A stretch of 64,000 nucleotides of DNA from Portulaca oleracea (Eukaryota; Streptophyta; Magnoliopsida; Caryophyllales; Portulacaceae), in assembly GCA_029582165.1 (NCBI GenBank), contig CM055876.1, forward strand, positions 20,078,501-20,142,500, given 5' to 3'. A model generated the notes under the pieces. That model saw nothing but the letters and a program-made list of their open reading frames with translations, did not search any database and had not been told where the DNA came from. The stretch's first letter is position 1. The number at the start of each line of letters is the position of its first letter. The position numbers and the translations under genes are program-made. Positions 34,044 through 45,068 of this stretch are shown here, piece after piece.

Positions 34044-36818
34044 ATGAAGTCCAAATTACAAAGCAAATTCCTACCCCAAAGTTACGTCCAAGACAACTAT
34101 GTCAAACTTCAAAAGCTTGTTCAAGGATCCAAATCGGTGGAAGAGTATACCAAAGAGTTTGAACATCTCCTTTGGCGTTGCGACTTGAAGGAGAATGAGC
34201 CACAAGTTTTGGTACGTTTCCTAATTGGTTTGAATGATTGGATACGTAATGTTGTTGAGTTACATTCTTATCAATCGTTGGATGAATTAAGTACTTTGGC
34301 CTTAAAAGTAGAAAGGCAAAGGAAAGAAAGAGGAAAAGATACCATGAGAACGTACCCTATACAATCCAAACCATATACCACACGTCCACCCACCCAAACA
34401 CAATACAAAACTCCACAAAATCAACCCCCATCCTCCCAAAAACCCTACGGAAAAACCCCACAAAATCAGCCACAAAATCCCCCATCCAAAACCCATGTCC
34501 AAGAACCAAGGACATTACCCCCAAGAAGATGTTTTAGGTGCCAAGGTTTGGGCCATATTGCATCGGAGTGTCCTAACAAGCGTGTAGTCTCTCTTGTTGA
34601 GTATCAAAGTGCTTTATATGTTGAACCAAGTTGCCATGAAAATGAATATGAAGAAGAGCAACTTGAGGAGGAGAATGACGTTAGTGAAGAGGAAAATGTG
34701 GAAGAAGCGGATGATGGAGAGTTACTTGTGTTAAGAAGGGCCTTAAGCGTGGCTTCTACACCAAATGAATTGGAGCAACGAGAAACTATCTTCCATACGA
34801 GGTGTACGGTTCAAGGGAAGGTATGTTCACTCATTATAGATGGTGGTAGTTGTACTAATGCGGCTTCTACTACAATGGTTGAAAAGTTGAAGTTAGAAGT
34901 GAGTACTCATCCCTCTCCTTACAATATACAATGGTTGAGTCATGGGAAGGGCATAAAGATTGATAAACGTGTGCTTGTATCTTTATCCATTGGGAAGAGT
35001 TACAAAGATCAAATATGGTGTGATGTAATACCAATGGATGCTTGTCATATTTTGCTTGGGAGACCTTGGCTTTTTGATAGGTACGTGACACATGATGGGA
35101 GAATGAACACTTATTCCTTCACCATCAACAAGAAGAAGATCACTTTGGGCCCTTTGCCACCTTCTTCTATCATTCGGCCACCCCAACAAAAGGAGCAAGA
35201 AAAGGAGTCCAATATTGTTTCTTTGCTAAAGGCGGATCAACATGAGTTCCATGAGCAAAAGGAGTTGATTTTGGCCAATTTGCAAGAGGAACAAACGTCC
35301 CCAACGCAAGAACATCCACGGCTCCAACCCATCCTAAGGAGGTTCAATCATATGTTCCCTAATGAGATGCCACACGGTTTGCCACCAAGAAGGGAGATAG
35401 AACACAAGATTGATCTCATTCCCGGAGCCATCCTTCCAAACAAAGCGGCATATAGAATGAACCCTAAAGAAGCTCAAGAGGTACAAAAACAAGTTGATGA
35501 GCTACTTTCAAAGGGTTTAATAAGGCCTAGCATGAGTCCATGTGCCGTTCCGGTGTTACTAGTTCCAAAGAAAGATGGTTCGCAACGCATGTGTATGGAT
35601 TGTAGGTCCATCAACAAGATAACTATCAAGTATAGATTCCCTATTCCACGCTTGGAGGATCTACTTGACGAGTTATATGGGAGTATTGTCTTTTCCAAAG
35701 TGGATTTGAGAAGTGGATATCACCAAATCCGTATCCATGAAGGTGATGAGTGGAAAACGGCTTTCAAGACAAAAGAAGGTCTATATGAATGGTTAGTCAT
35801 GCCATTTGGTCTTACTAATGCACCTTCTACATTCATGCGCTTAATGAATCATGTATTGAAGCCTTTGATTGGCAAATGTGTAGTAGTGTACTTTGATGAC
35901 ATTCTTGTGTATAGTAAGAGTGAGCTTGATCATGTAAAGCATTTAGAGCTAGTCATGTGTATCTTGGAGAAAGAGAAGCTCTACGCCAACATGGAGAAAT
36001 GTTCCTTCTTCTCACCCAAGGTCGTCTTCCTTGGATATGTGCTATCACAAGATGGAATTCAAGTGGATCAAGGAAAGATCAAAGCTATACATGAATGGCC
36101 TACGCCAACGACTATCCATGAGGTACGATTATTTCATGGTTTAGCTTCCTTCTATAGAAGATTTATCAAGAATTTTAGCACTATCATGGCTCCTATGACC
36201 GAGTTGTTGAAGAATAAGGAGTTTGAATGGAGTAGAAGTGCTGAAAAGGCGTTTGAAGTAATTAAAGAGAAGCTTTGTAATGCACCAATACTTGTCTTGC
36301 CATGTTTTGATAAAGTCTTTGAAGTTGAAGTAGATGCAAGTGGTGTTGGTATTGGAGCGGTTTTGTCTCAAGAAGGAAGGCCAATTGCTTATTTTAGTGA
36401 GAAGTTGAATGAGACAAAGAGAAAGTATAGCACGTATGATAAAGAGTTCTATGCCATTATACGAGCTCTTGAGCATTGGAGGCATTATCTACTAAGTGGA
36501 GAGTTTATTCTTCATAGTGATCATGAAGCTCTCAAGTACATTCAAGGGCAACATAAACTCAATCCACGACATGCCAAATGGGTTGAGTTCATGCAATCAT
36601 TCCAATTTGTGATCAAACACAAAGCCGGACATTTGAACAAAGGTGCCGATGCTCTTTCAAGAAGGTACTTGCTTACACATATTCTTGATTCAAAAGTTGT
36701 TGGATTTGATCATATTAAAGATTTGTATGAGGATGATCAAGATTTCAAAGAAGTATTTGAGCTTTCAAAGAAGCATCCACATGAGATGTTTCACATTGAA
36801 GAAGGGTTTCTTTTTTAA
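34044..36818 (+). CDS. gypsy gag C-terminus, protease, reverse transcriptase, RNase H
   Basis: One open frame of about 924 codons. Domains in order: the rest of the gag capsid (to about residue 100), a Pro/Gln-rich linker, a CX2CX4HX4C knuckle (CFRCQGLGHIASEC, near 34535), an acidic linker, the aspartic protease with IIDGGSCTN near 34838, reverse transcriptase from about 35330 with MPFGLTNAPSTF and the catalytic YFDDILVYS near 35890, and RNase H with EVDASGVGIGAVL near 36330 and LHSDHEAL near 36513, ending in the GADALSRR motif. Together these would copy the RNA into DNA. The stop at 36816-36818 falls in a TTTTTTAAA run; integrase follows in the +1 frame, so this is either a one-base insertion or a sequencing error. 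The start is not a genuine initiation codon. Confidence 0.93.
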   Translation: MKSKLQSKFLPQSYVQDNYVKLQKLVQGSKSVEEYTKEFEHLLWRCDLKENEPQVLVRFLIGLNDWIRNVVELHSYQSLDELSTLALKVERQRKERGKDTMRTYPIQSKPYTTRPPTQTQYKTPQNQPPSSQKPYGKTPQNQPQNPPSKTHVQEPRTLPPRRCFRCQGLGHIASECPNKRVVSLVEYQSALYVEPSCHENEYEEEQLEEENDVSEEENVEEADDGELLVLRRALSVASTPNELEQRETIFHTRCTVQGKVCSLIIDGGSCTNAASTTMVEKLKLEVSTHPSPYNIQWLSHGKGIKIDKRVLVSLSIGKSYKDQIWCDVIPMDACHILLGRPWLFDRYVTHDGRMNTYSFTINKKKITLGPLPPSSIIRPPQQKEQEKESNIVSLLKADQHEFHEQKELILANLQEEQTSPTQEHPRLQPILRRFNHMFPNEMPHGLPPRREIEHKIDLIPGAILPNKAAYRMNPKEAQEVQKQVDELLSKGLIRPSMSPCAVPVLLVPKKDGSQRMCMDCRSINKITIKYRFPIPRLEDLLDELYGSIVFSKVDLRSGYHQIRIHEGDEWKTAFKTKEGLYEWLVMPFGLTNAPSTFMRLMNHVLKPLIGKCVVVYFDDILVYSKSELDHVKHLELVMCILEKEKLYANMEKCSFFSPKVVFLGYVLSQDGIQVDQGKIKAIHEWPTPTTIHEVRLFHGLASFYRRFIKNFSTIMAPMTELLKNKEFEWSRSAEKAFEVIKEKLCNAPILVLPCFDKVFEVEVDASGVGIGAVLSQEGRPIAYFSEKLNETKRKYSTYDKEFYAIIRALEHWRHYLLSGEFILHSDHEALKYIQGQHKLNPRHAKWVEFMQSFQFVIKHKAGHLNKGADALSRRYLLTHILDSKVVGFDHIKDLYEDDQDFKEVFELSKKHPHEMFHIEEGFLF

Positions 36819-36819
36819 A

Positions 36820-38106
36820 GGAAACCAACTTTGTATCCCAAGGAGTAGTTTGCGTGAGTTATTGATCATGGAGGTTCATGGAGGAGCCCTAGCTGGTCAT
36901 TTTGGTATTGAAAAGACATATTTGATGATGAGAGATCATTATTTTTGGCCAAGCATGATCAAATATGTTGAGCATATTGTGAAAAGATGTGGGACTTGCA
37001 ATCTTGCTAAGTCTCATGTTCTACCGCAAGGGTTATACACGCCTCTACCAATTCCCTACCATCCATGGGAAGATGTGAGTCTTGACTTCGTTGTGGGTCT
37101 ACCAAGGACTCAAAGAGGAAAAGATTCTATTATGATTGTTGTTGATAGATTCTCAAAGATGGCACATTTCATTCCTTGCCATACTACCTATGATGCTACC
37201 AAAGTTGCAAATCTCTACTTTGAAGAGGTTGTGAAGTTACATGGTATTCCAAAGACTATGGTGAGTGACAGGGATTCAAAATTCCTTAGTCATTTTTGGA
37301 TTACATTATGGAAGAAGTTGGGTACAAAGCTCAAATTTAGCACGGCATGTCACCCACAAACGGATGGACAAACTGAAGTTGTCAACTGTACGTTGGGAGC
37401 CTTATTACGAGCTTTGGTGAGCAAGGATAAGAAAAGTTGGGATACTTTGTTAAGTCATGCTGAATTTGCTTATAATCGGAGTCCAAATCGAGCTACAAAG
37501 TTATCTCCATTTGAAGTTGTGTATGGTAAGAACCCTCTCAAGCCTATAGATTTATCTCCTATATCTACATCAACTAAGTTCAGTTTTGAAGCTAATAAGA
37601 GAGTTGAGGAGATTAAGAAGTTACACGAGGAGGTTCGTGAAAAGATTATGAGATATACTCAAAAGGTTGAAGAGAAGGTCAATCAAAAGAGGAAGAAAGT
37701 TATTTTCAAACCTGGAGACTTGGTATGGATACATCTCAAGAAAGAAAGGTTTCCAAATAGAAGAAAAGGGAAATTGAAACCGAGAAGTGATGGTCCATTT
37801 GAAGTGATTGAGAAGATTGGAGATAATGCATATAAGTTGAAGCTAGATGATGGTTATGAGGGAAGTTGCACTTTCAATGTAAGTGATCTCAAACCATATT
37901 ATCAAGAAGGAGAAGAACTTCCTAGTTTGAGGGCAAACTCTTTTCAACTAGGGGGGAATGATGTAGATTTACTCTCAAATCTCCATCATGAGCATCAAAA
38001 GCTTGACATCATCTCCAAAGAGCTTGAAGAGATCATGGGTAATACACGTCCAACTCATTTTCCAAGTGAAGGGTTGATGGTTTCTTCTATATCTCAAAAT
38101 CCTTGA
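36820..38106 (+). CDS. gypsy integrase, extending into the 3' LTR
   Basis: Continues pol in the +1 frame. The zinc-binding H-H-C-C module is visible (HGGALAGHFG, then CGTCNLAK), then the catalytic core with Asp in SLDFVVGLP (37081), Asp in SDRDSKF (about 37267) and Glu in GQTEVV (about 37370). The DNA-binding tail contains GDLVWIHLKKERFPNRRKGK and GPFEVIEKIGDNAYKL. The frame crosses the polypurine tract, enters the 3' LTR at 37959 and stops at 38104-38106, so 49 residues are LTR-encoded. The same tail and stop position recur in the diverged element at 52206-53251. Integrase inserts the DNA copy; in CRM elements the C-terminal tail is thought to direct insertion to centromeric chromatin. Confidence 0.92.
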   Translation, partial: GNQLCIPRSSLRELLIMEVHGGALAGHFGIEKTYLMMRDHYFWPSMIKYVEHIVKRCGTCNLAKSHVLPQGLYTPLPIPYHPWEDVSLDFVVGLPRTQRGKDSIMIVVDRFSKMAHFIPCHTTYDATKVANLYFEEVVKLHGIPKTMVSDRDSKFLSHFWITLWKKLGTKLKFSTACHPQTDGQTEVVNCTLGALLRALVSKDKKSWDTLLSHAEFAYNRSPNRATKLSPFEVVYGKNPLKPIDLSPISTSTKFSFEANKRVEEIKKLHEEVREKIMRYTQKVEEKVNQKRKKVIFKPGDLVWIHLKKERFPNRRKGKLKPRSDGPFEVIEKIGDNAYKLKLDDGYEGSCTFNVSDLKPYYQEGEELPSLRANSFQLGGNDVDLLSNLHHEHQKLDIISKELEEIMGNTRPTHFPSEGLMVSSISQNP

Positions 38107-38823
38107 TTCTATCATAAAAGACATCCAAGGGTGATTTGATCTACTCTCCAAGAGCTTTCAAGTGGTTCAAGAATCTTTAAATTTGGATAAGAATTGAGAG
38201 AGTTATGATCAAATGAAATCTAGTGTAGTTTACTTGTTTCTTTATGATGTCATACTTATGTAGGATGATGTAAGCCTCAAGAGGCCTCTTTCTTGAAATG
38301 TGCACGTCTAAGGGGGCTTCCAAGTAGTATAAATAGACCCCTTAGGGTGCTTCATTTCATCATCTCATTCAATAGAATCATATTACACAAATTCTCTCTA
38401 AAGTTGTCATGCTTTAGCTTTAGCATTGTTTTGCTAGTTTCGACTTCCTTGAGGGGAACTCGACGTGAATCTCTTCTTCTAGTCCAAGAGGGAGCAATCT
38501 TGGATGGTGCAAAGGAGGAGTTGGATATCATCTTGATTGTGGTGTGTCTTTATCGATCAAGAAGGTTTCCATTGCCATTTCTATCATTGTTCTTCGTTTT
38601 CGACGAGTGTTCTTCACCATTGGTATGATCTTGGCTTTGTCTTTGTTTCTCTTGATTGTCATTTTAGTCATATGCATTAGAGCTCTCGTCCATAGCCATC
38701 CATTTCATTCCAAATTCTCTCGTTTCATGCGTTTCTTTGAGAAATCAACAATCACAAGTTCTTACTTGTGAACGATTTTCTCCAATTCGTGTATAATGGA
38801 TTTGTTTGATTCATTATGCATCA
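37959..38823 (+). repeat. 3' LTR of CRM-like element
   Basis: 865 bp. It contains the end of the integrase frame. Confidence 0.95.
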
Positions 38824-38857
38824 CCATAAGACATAGCCTAAGGTCTGAGATGGAGGG

Positions 38858-39489
38858 AACAGTTTGACAAGTGATCTTAAAGAGCTTATTTGGTGAATCT
38901 TGTTTTCCCCCCCAAAAGAAGTCCAACACGAAGGAATCAACTTTCCAGTTATGGCCTATCAATGTAGCTCTATCTAGCCACCCACTGTGGTAGAACTCCG
39001 CCTAATCAAACATAGGGGACTAGGGGTTGTTTGGTTTCTAGCATTTAGGAGTAGTTTTTGGTTTTTTTGACATTGTTAACCTTTTGAACAAGATCAAAAA
39101 GTTATATGCGTTTGGTAAACAACTTTCATATCAACTTTTTGGACCGAATAAGCTAGTTTTCAAAAGGTTATTAGTCTAGAACAAGCTTTTTGAATAACTT
39201 TTCACAAACAATTACTTTGCCGAATACATTTCCACAATCAGCTAATTTAAACAATTAAAGTCAAACAGTTAAACTAAACAACTATCAATTAATAGCTAAA
39301 AGCTATCAAGTAACAGTTGATTATCAGACAAGGCTAATTATTCCTCCATGTATAGATTTTTTTAAAAGAAAAAATATTGCTTCTGAATAAACTACCATCA
39401 ATCATACCGGTGCATGCTGATCAAAACTCGGGTTTCATATAAAATCAAGCTAAATGGGAGGTAAATATAGGAAGATTGGATCCAAACAA
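38858..39489. other. Unassigned DNA with faint LINE- and MITE-like traces
   Basis: On the minus strand, 38762-38962 has an open stretch with FVLDFFWGGKQDSPNKLFK, faintly like LINE or other transposon protein. 39017-39345 begins GGGGTTGTTTGGTTT and ends with a poor inverted match, as in decayed MITEs. Neither is secure. Confidence 0.3.
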
Positions 39490-39757
39490 TACTATCTTTG
39501 TTTCATGATAATTGTCACTTTAACTAAATTTTTTTTTTGGTCTCATATTCATTTTACAACTCTAATGCAACAACTAACTATTGTTTTATTAAATTTTGTA
39601 GACACAAAAAATGAGAGAATGATATACAAACAATTTAATATTAATATTTCATAACTTTTCATATAATGTAATATTCAACTAACTCATTTTATTGTTTTTC
39701 TAAATTTTCTTTTCACTGAATGGTCAACTGGTCAAGTAATATAGAACGAAGGTAGTA
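39490..39757. mobile_element. Stowaway-type MITE
   Basis: Left TACTATCTTTGTTTCATG, right complement TACTACCTTCGTTCTATA. Confidence 0.7.
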
Positions 39758-39759
39758 CA

Positions 39760-40180
39760 AACTTTAGGTTTATTAGATGATAATAATATGGACAGTATTG
39801 TTGGATGTGAACAATATAAACTTTTGGGATATTTTATGGTAACAGTACGTCACCAAGTCCATGAGGAGAAATTCAGTTTAACGATGATGTGGAGGTTCGT
39901 GTTTGCTCCTTGACCCTTTGTCCCAAGCTTTTGCACAAGATGACAAAGTTATTTTGTTAAAATCCTCCATCATCTTTATTGTTTTTTTTTTAATAAACAA
40001 ATGCTGACATCAAGCCAATTTCTTAAGTTAACCATCCACATCACATTACCACGTTGCCAGTCAGTTTCCGCCTCATAAACTCGGTGATGTACTGCTAACA
40101 CAAAATACTTCAAACTTTTATCTTGTTCACTTCCGACAAAATTGTCCATACTATTATCGATCAAATATCCTCCAAGTTTA
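39760..40180. mobile_element. TIR element related to the MCM3-carrying element
   Basis: Inverted arms of roughly 130 bp: GAACAATATAAACTTTTGG and AACAGTACGTCACCAAGT on the left pair with the complement of ACTCGGTGATGTACTGCT and CAAACTTTTATCTTGTTC on the right. The GTACGTCACC segment is shared with the left arm of 20146-21399. No gene fragment seen. Confidence 0.65.
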
Positions 40181-42049
40181 TATTAATTTATTCAATCTTC
40201 CTTATAATATATGCCAAACATTGCTAAATTTTACCAAAATGTACATGTTTACTAATACTTACTTTTCTTCAAAAAAAAGTGTTACTTTATTCAAAAGTAA
40301 TAACATCTTCCCCAATATTTACCAAAACTTACATGTATTTATCAAAAGCTGTCAGAACTTAACTTTTAATATACTGTTCATTTACCAATGAGTTTTAGAT
40401 GCGTTAATCGTTCAGATATGTGTAGATATACATAAACAGGCCAAATTTGTATCCACAAAATGATAGTGGAAACATTTAGATGTATGTAATCTTATTCTCC
40501 ATATGACTTAACAAGTAAAACCATGCACCGTAATTTCAAGCCATGGATCCTACAACAAGGGACACATATGTTTTAGCATTCTCCTTGAACTTGACTTGTC
40601 ACTTGAATTTTTCATTTGACGATATTTGCTAGTGAGTTGTGACAATTGGATGGTAAGTGGCATCTGAGAACTCGAGTTGAGCCAAAAACAACTGGAAGTG
40701 TTGAAGACTAGTTTGGTGGACCCAGAAACCTAAGCCAAAGCAACATGGTTTGCCACTACCCAAAAGAGTTGAGCAAGGTTTCCTCCAGGCTGTCAATTCC
40801 CCACATGACAATTGAGTGTGTGTGTGGGTGAGAGAACAACAATATATAATTTGAGGGTAAAAGTACAAGTGGTTCTTAAAGAGCTCTTTAATTTTTGGTA
40901 TTGTATATAGTACACATGCAATGCCCACTTATGTCCAAATGAGATCTCCCAAGAAATCCAACATGAAAACACCTACATAGATAGTCTTGTTCTCACAAAA
41001 GAAAGGATACTATCACTAATGCCAAGATACCATCCTCATCTCATCCCTTCCCAACTTTTTTGTGCCCCACTTTCTTTTTCAAACATCAGAATATGAACTT
41101 TACTGTTAAAGATACACAACTCAAATCACCCTTACAATCTTTCACCCACTTACACAATTTCTTCACTTATTAAGCCTAGTCAAATCAACTATGAATCCTC
41201 TGCAAAAATAGCATCAACTTTGTTTTTTATTTTTCTCTTTTTCCTTGGTGGAGTTGTATCTACTAGGGCATGACAGGAAATGTGTTACTTGGGGTGGTGT
41301 TTGTTGCCATCTTCAGCAGCAATTCTGACTTGGAAGAAGCTAATGGGAAAAATATTGACCGACAGGAAAACAATAGAATAAGTATTTGAGGAAGTGACAA
41401 GATGCCTAATCTTATCTGTAAATTGCAGTAAGAGACAATACTAAAAGAAGCAGTAGACAGTACCTAAGGAGAACTACCATACTAGGTAAGACTGAGCACC
41501 AATGAAGTGGGGTGTTGATTCTGTGGATAAGAACTAAAAAAATACACACTTGAGTGGCTAATGGGAAGAGCATGATGTTGACAACTGAAGAGGTAGTATG
41601 TTGGAAGTTTGTCAACTGGTGCTCCTTTGGCTACTCCAAAGAGTTAAGTGTACCATAAAATAAAATAAAAAAAAGTAGGTATGATTTGATTAGAGAAAGC
41701 CCAAGCAGACACATGAAAGTGGGAATCCTAAGCTGGACATGGGAAACAGTATGACTGACATGAGAATTGTCTTCTGTACTAACAAAGCATCACTACCTGG
41801 GGCCACTTGCAAAACATCAGATAGATTTTTAAAATCTCTAGTGTAGGATACCTCCAATCCCTAAACTCCTTTTCTTTTGTGGTACTTGTAGCTCTTTTGA
41901 GAAATTCCCATCTTCTCCTCCTCACATAGTGACATCAAAACTCATTTTAAAAAGTCAGCCAGAAGCATAGCAGAAAGTGTGGGGGTGGTCTCTCTACTTT
42001 CTTCCTGATACTCTTTTTCAGTTGTTATTCTTAGTAATTGCAGGAGAAG
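40181..42049 (+). other. Upstream region of the C2H2 zinc finger gene
   Basis: No transposon or open frame was recognised. A TTGCAG acceptor-like site lies 6 nt before the ATG, preceded by a pyrimidine-rich tract, so a 5' UTR intron is possible. I cannot fix the promoter or transcription start. Confidence 0.35.
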
Positions 42050-42601
42050 ATGATTCTCCAGAGTGAAGCAGCAGCAACAGACATATCATCCAACAGAGAC
42101 ATAGCCATGCATATAACAAACGAAGACGACAATCGAGGGTGGCTTAATCTGGGTTTAGGTACGTACCCGGCTTTCAGAGCTGAAGACCCGGGTTCTCCTT
42201 CAAGAACAGCACCGGCCAAGGTTTTCTCGTGCAACTTCTGTATGAGGAAGTTTTACAGTTCTCAGGCTCTGGGAGGTCATCAGAACGCACACAAGCGAGA
42301 GAGAGGAGCAGCGAGAAGATTCCAATCCCAGAGGATGATGTCGATCATGGCTTTACCTATCAGCTCGCCAATGCCAAGATCACTGGGTGTGCATCCCCAT
42401 TCATTGGTGCATAAAGTGCAGGGTGAAGGATATGCACTTGCAGCCAAGTTCAAAGACTCAGATGCTGGACTTAGTCCTCCTTGGAACCACTACACAACAG
42501 ATGGAACCACAAATATCATGTGGCCAGGAAGTTACCGGTTGGATTCACAAGCTGGACAGAGAGCAGAGGAAACGAAGCTTGATTTGAATCTCCGGCTCTA
42601 A
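42050..42601 (+). CDS. C2H2 single zinc finger transcriptional repressor
   Basis: An intact intronless frame of 183 residues beginning [13 protein letters not shown]. One plant-type finger is present ([20 protein letters not shown], about residues 75-94) with the invariant QALGGH helix that contacts DNA. A serine-rich stretch with [13 protein letters not shown] follows, and the protein ends LDLNLRL, an EAR motif that recruits TOPLESS-type co-repressors. This architecture matches the small ZFP1/ZFP3/ZFP4/ZFP7 group, nuclear regulators of trichome, root-hair and ABA responses in Arabidopsis; which orthologue cannot be told here. The first ATG after a possible splice acceptor (TTGCAG at 42037-42042) is taken as start. 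A 3' UTR with AT-rich polyadenylation-like motifs follows to about 42900. It is one of three host genes supported in the window. Confidence 0.93.
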   Translation: MILQSEAAATDISSNRDIAMHITNEDDNRGWLNLGLGTYPAFRAEDPGSPSRTAPAKVFSCNFCMRKFYSSQALGGHQNAHKRERGAARRFQSQRMMSIMALPISSPMPRSLGVHPHSLVHKVQGEGYALAAKFKDSDAGLSPPWNHYTTDGTTNIMWPGSYRLDSQAGQRAEETKLDLNLRL

Positions 42602-44793
42602 GTTCCCTCCCAAGTCTCAACCACCTTTCCCGCTTCAACAATCCTGATTGTCATCAAGCCGCTGTGGAACAGCTTTTCAAGAGAGCCTGAGGTTGAGGGA
42701 CTCCCGAATTACATTCACAGCTTATCAAATACATATAGCCCATGGTAAAATTTAATGAAGAGGCTTCTACTATGTACTGTTAACCCTGAGGCTCAATAAT
42801 GCTAAATTGGTCATGTATGATATAGTCCATGTGTAAACCAACTTAGCATATTATGTATATCAAGTTTATGTACATGATGTCTTCCAAATTCTGTTTATTC
42901 ATCAACACCACTAATCCTTTCTTTCTGATTAGTAAATGGAAGTTGTAACTTGTAAGAGACAATTTTCAGGAAGATGCTATGTCCTTGTGTAGCAGAACAT
43001 CATGCAACTTTAGGGGAGGCGATTTCAACTAAAAAAAAAAAGAAAAAAGAAAAAAAAGCAGCTAAACAAAATAACCTCCTCTTTTAACTGTAAGCTCAGA
43101 AAGAATTTTTTTTTTTCCCCAAACAGGAAACCAGCAACTATCTGATTCTTTTCCAAAGGTCTCATGTCAAGAGGATTCAGAACAGTTTTTGCTCAGAAGG
43201 TTATGATTCTTGCATGATAATCAAAACTAGTCAATAATTGGACAAGGCTAAATTTAGCTATTGTTTCCATGAAAAAGAAAAGGAGACATGTAAACAATAA
43301 ATGAAAGAACGTGATTGTGATGGGACACACGCACACACGCACATACTTTCAGCAACCACAGACAGAAGACAGAAACTGTCAGATCAATCATATCTCGATC
43401 AGGTAAATTATTCCTTATATGCATCTAACTAAAACAGCTTAATCACACAAACTTGACAGAATTTTGCACACACACCACATACATACACAAAAAGAAAAAG
43501 AACAAAACTAACTCATCTAGCAAGTCAGGTGATGGAAGCTCAGAGCCTTCCACAAGGAGAGCTATGCATGACTGAATTTCTTCGTTAGATTAAGTTCAGT
43601 TCCCACCTGGCCAACAAGGAATAGGAATGTGCAACTCCACAAAGTCAAACCCCGGTTTTCATGATGATATCATTGCTAATGATTTAAAGAGAAAGTGACT
43701 ATTTTTATAGGTCTATAGCCAACTGTGGTATTACTATGCCATACTCTTAAAGAATATCATCTACTTCTTTGGCTATCACCAACAAATCTCCTATAAAATC
43801 ATCACCAATGCTTCTGCTTGCCATTATTACCAAAGGAGCACCAGAACCAGGCCCATTTTATTTTTCAATTATTGATAACCATAGCGCAAATGAGTGTATG
43901 TAAGATTTGTAAGAAAGAGAGAACCCACCATTACCACAATAAAAGACCGAAAACTACATTAAAAAAAAGATAAAAATAAAACTTCACAATCACAAAGACA
44001 ACATATAAAATCCCTAACACAGGAAGTGGCTAGATTGCTTCTTAAAACCCATTAGATAAAGCTTGCTCTTCCATACATCCACACATCCTAGTGATAAACA
44101 TGTTGAGTCCCTTTAGGGCTACTGGAGATTTTCCAAGTTGTTAACTTTAGGGCCCCTAGGGAATAGTTAAGGTGTCAGTAAGTTGGCCCCCAAACACCCA
44201 AGGTCATCGAGGAAAGGAAAAGGAAAATGTGGCAAATTTCAGTCAATATTGATATTGGGTTCTTTTGTATTTCAAGTATCTTGAATCCATTTTTTTTATC
44301 ACCGGCTGTGTCAGGCAACTACATTGGCCAAGTCAATACTACACTGCGAAGCCCGACAAGGCCATCAATATGAGTAGTAAACCCTAGCCCCTTACAAATT
44401 AAGCAAGGTTGCTTAAATTCTTTTTATGGTTTAGGACCTAGGTTTTGATTTTCAGCATTAGAAAATTTAACCAAAAACCACTGTCCAGGACCATGTCCAA
44501 CCTGCTAATGGCAAATCAAAGAGAAAGTAAAGAACAGACAGAATGACAAATACATCCTCAAACTCAAACTATATCCTTGCCATGACATCAGTGTTCATCC
44601 TACAAATAAAGGCCTCAAATTCAACCTCACCGGAAGAGAGTAGTGGAGGTGATAGGAGTAAGGAGATGAAACTTCGATGGGAAATGGAGTGACTGAGTAA
44701 CGAATGGAAACTCTTTGAAAATCAAAATGTGTGAGACGGAAGCAGTAACTACCGGGAAGCATAGAAGGGATGCACATCAAGTTAATGTAGTAT
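42602..44793. other. 3' UTR of the zinc finger gene and intergenic DNA
   Basis: The first about 300 bp are probably 3' UTR. Beyond that are A-rich tracts (about 43030-43060) and a CACACACGCACACACG-like dinucleotide run at 43326-43346, but no gene or mobile element is recognised. Confidence 0.4.
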
Positions 44794-45068
44794 TACCTCG
44801 GTCCCATATTACTTCTCCATTTAGCCAAAATTTAGAAAACCAATGAAATAAGTTTAGTTAAGCATTTTGTCGCATGAAAAGTTGTGAAACACTAGTATTA
44901 AATTTATGAATGTCTTTCTCACACTTTTTCTATCTTTGTATGAGAAAAACTAATAAAAAAAAGTAGCTAATTGGAAAAAAGTTGCAATAGAATCATAAAG
45001 TGCGGAGTATTATGAGACAAAAAAAAAATTAGCTAAAGTGACAACTATTTTGAGACACAGGTAGCATA
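44794..45068. mobile_element. Stowaway-type MITE
   Basis: Left TACCTCGGTCCCATATTA, right complement TATGCTACCTGTGTCTCA. Confidence 0.7.

Larger units (their letters stand above)
32523..38823 (+). mobile_element. Ty3/gypsy retrotransposon, probable CRM (centromeric chromovirus) clade
   Basis: LTRs start TGATGTAG and end TGCATCA. The flanking 5-bp duplication CCATA is perfect (32518-32522, 38824-38828). A primer site TGGTATCAGAGC lies 4 nt after the 5' LTR, and AGGGGGGAA precedes the 3' LTR. Gene order is gag, protease, reverse transcriptase, RNase H, integrase (gypsy order). The last reading frame runs 49 codons into the 3' LTR and there is no classical chromodomain; I associate both traits with CRM elements, which favour centromeres. 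The two LTRs differ at only a handful of positions by eye, so the insertion is young. Two +1 frameshifts are present. Confidence 0.85.

Noticed and set aside
36812..36818. Programmed -1 frameshift at TTTTTTA
   Set aside because: The integrase frame is reached by a +1, not a -1, shift, so the slippery heptamer does not explain it.
42038..42049. Upstream start extending the zinc finger protein by four residues
   Set aside because: It would start at TTG and overlaps a probable splice acceptor; the ATG at 42050 is preferred.
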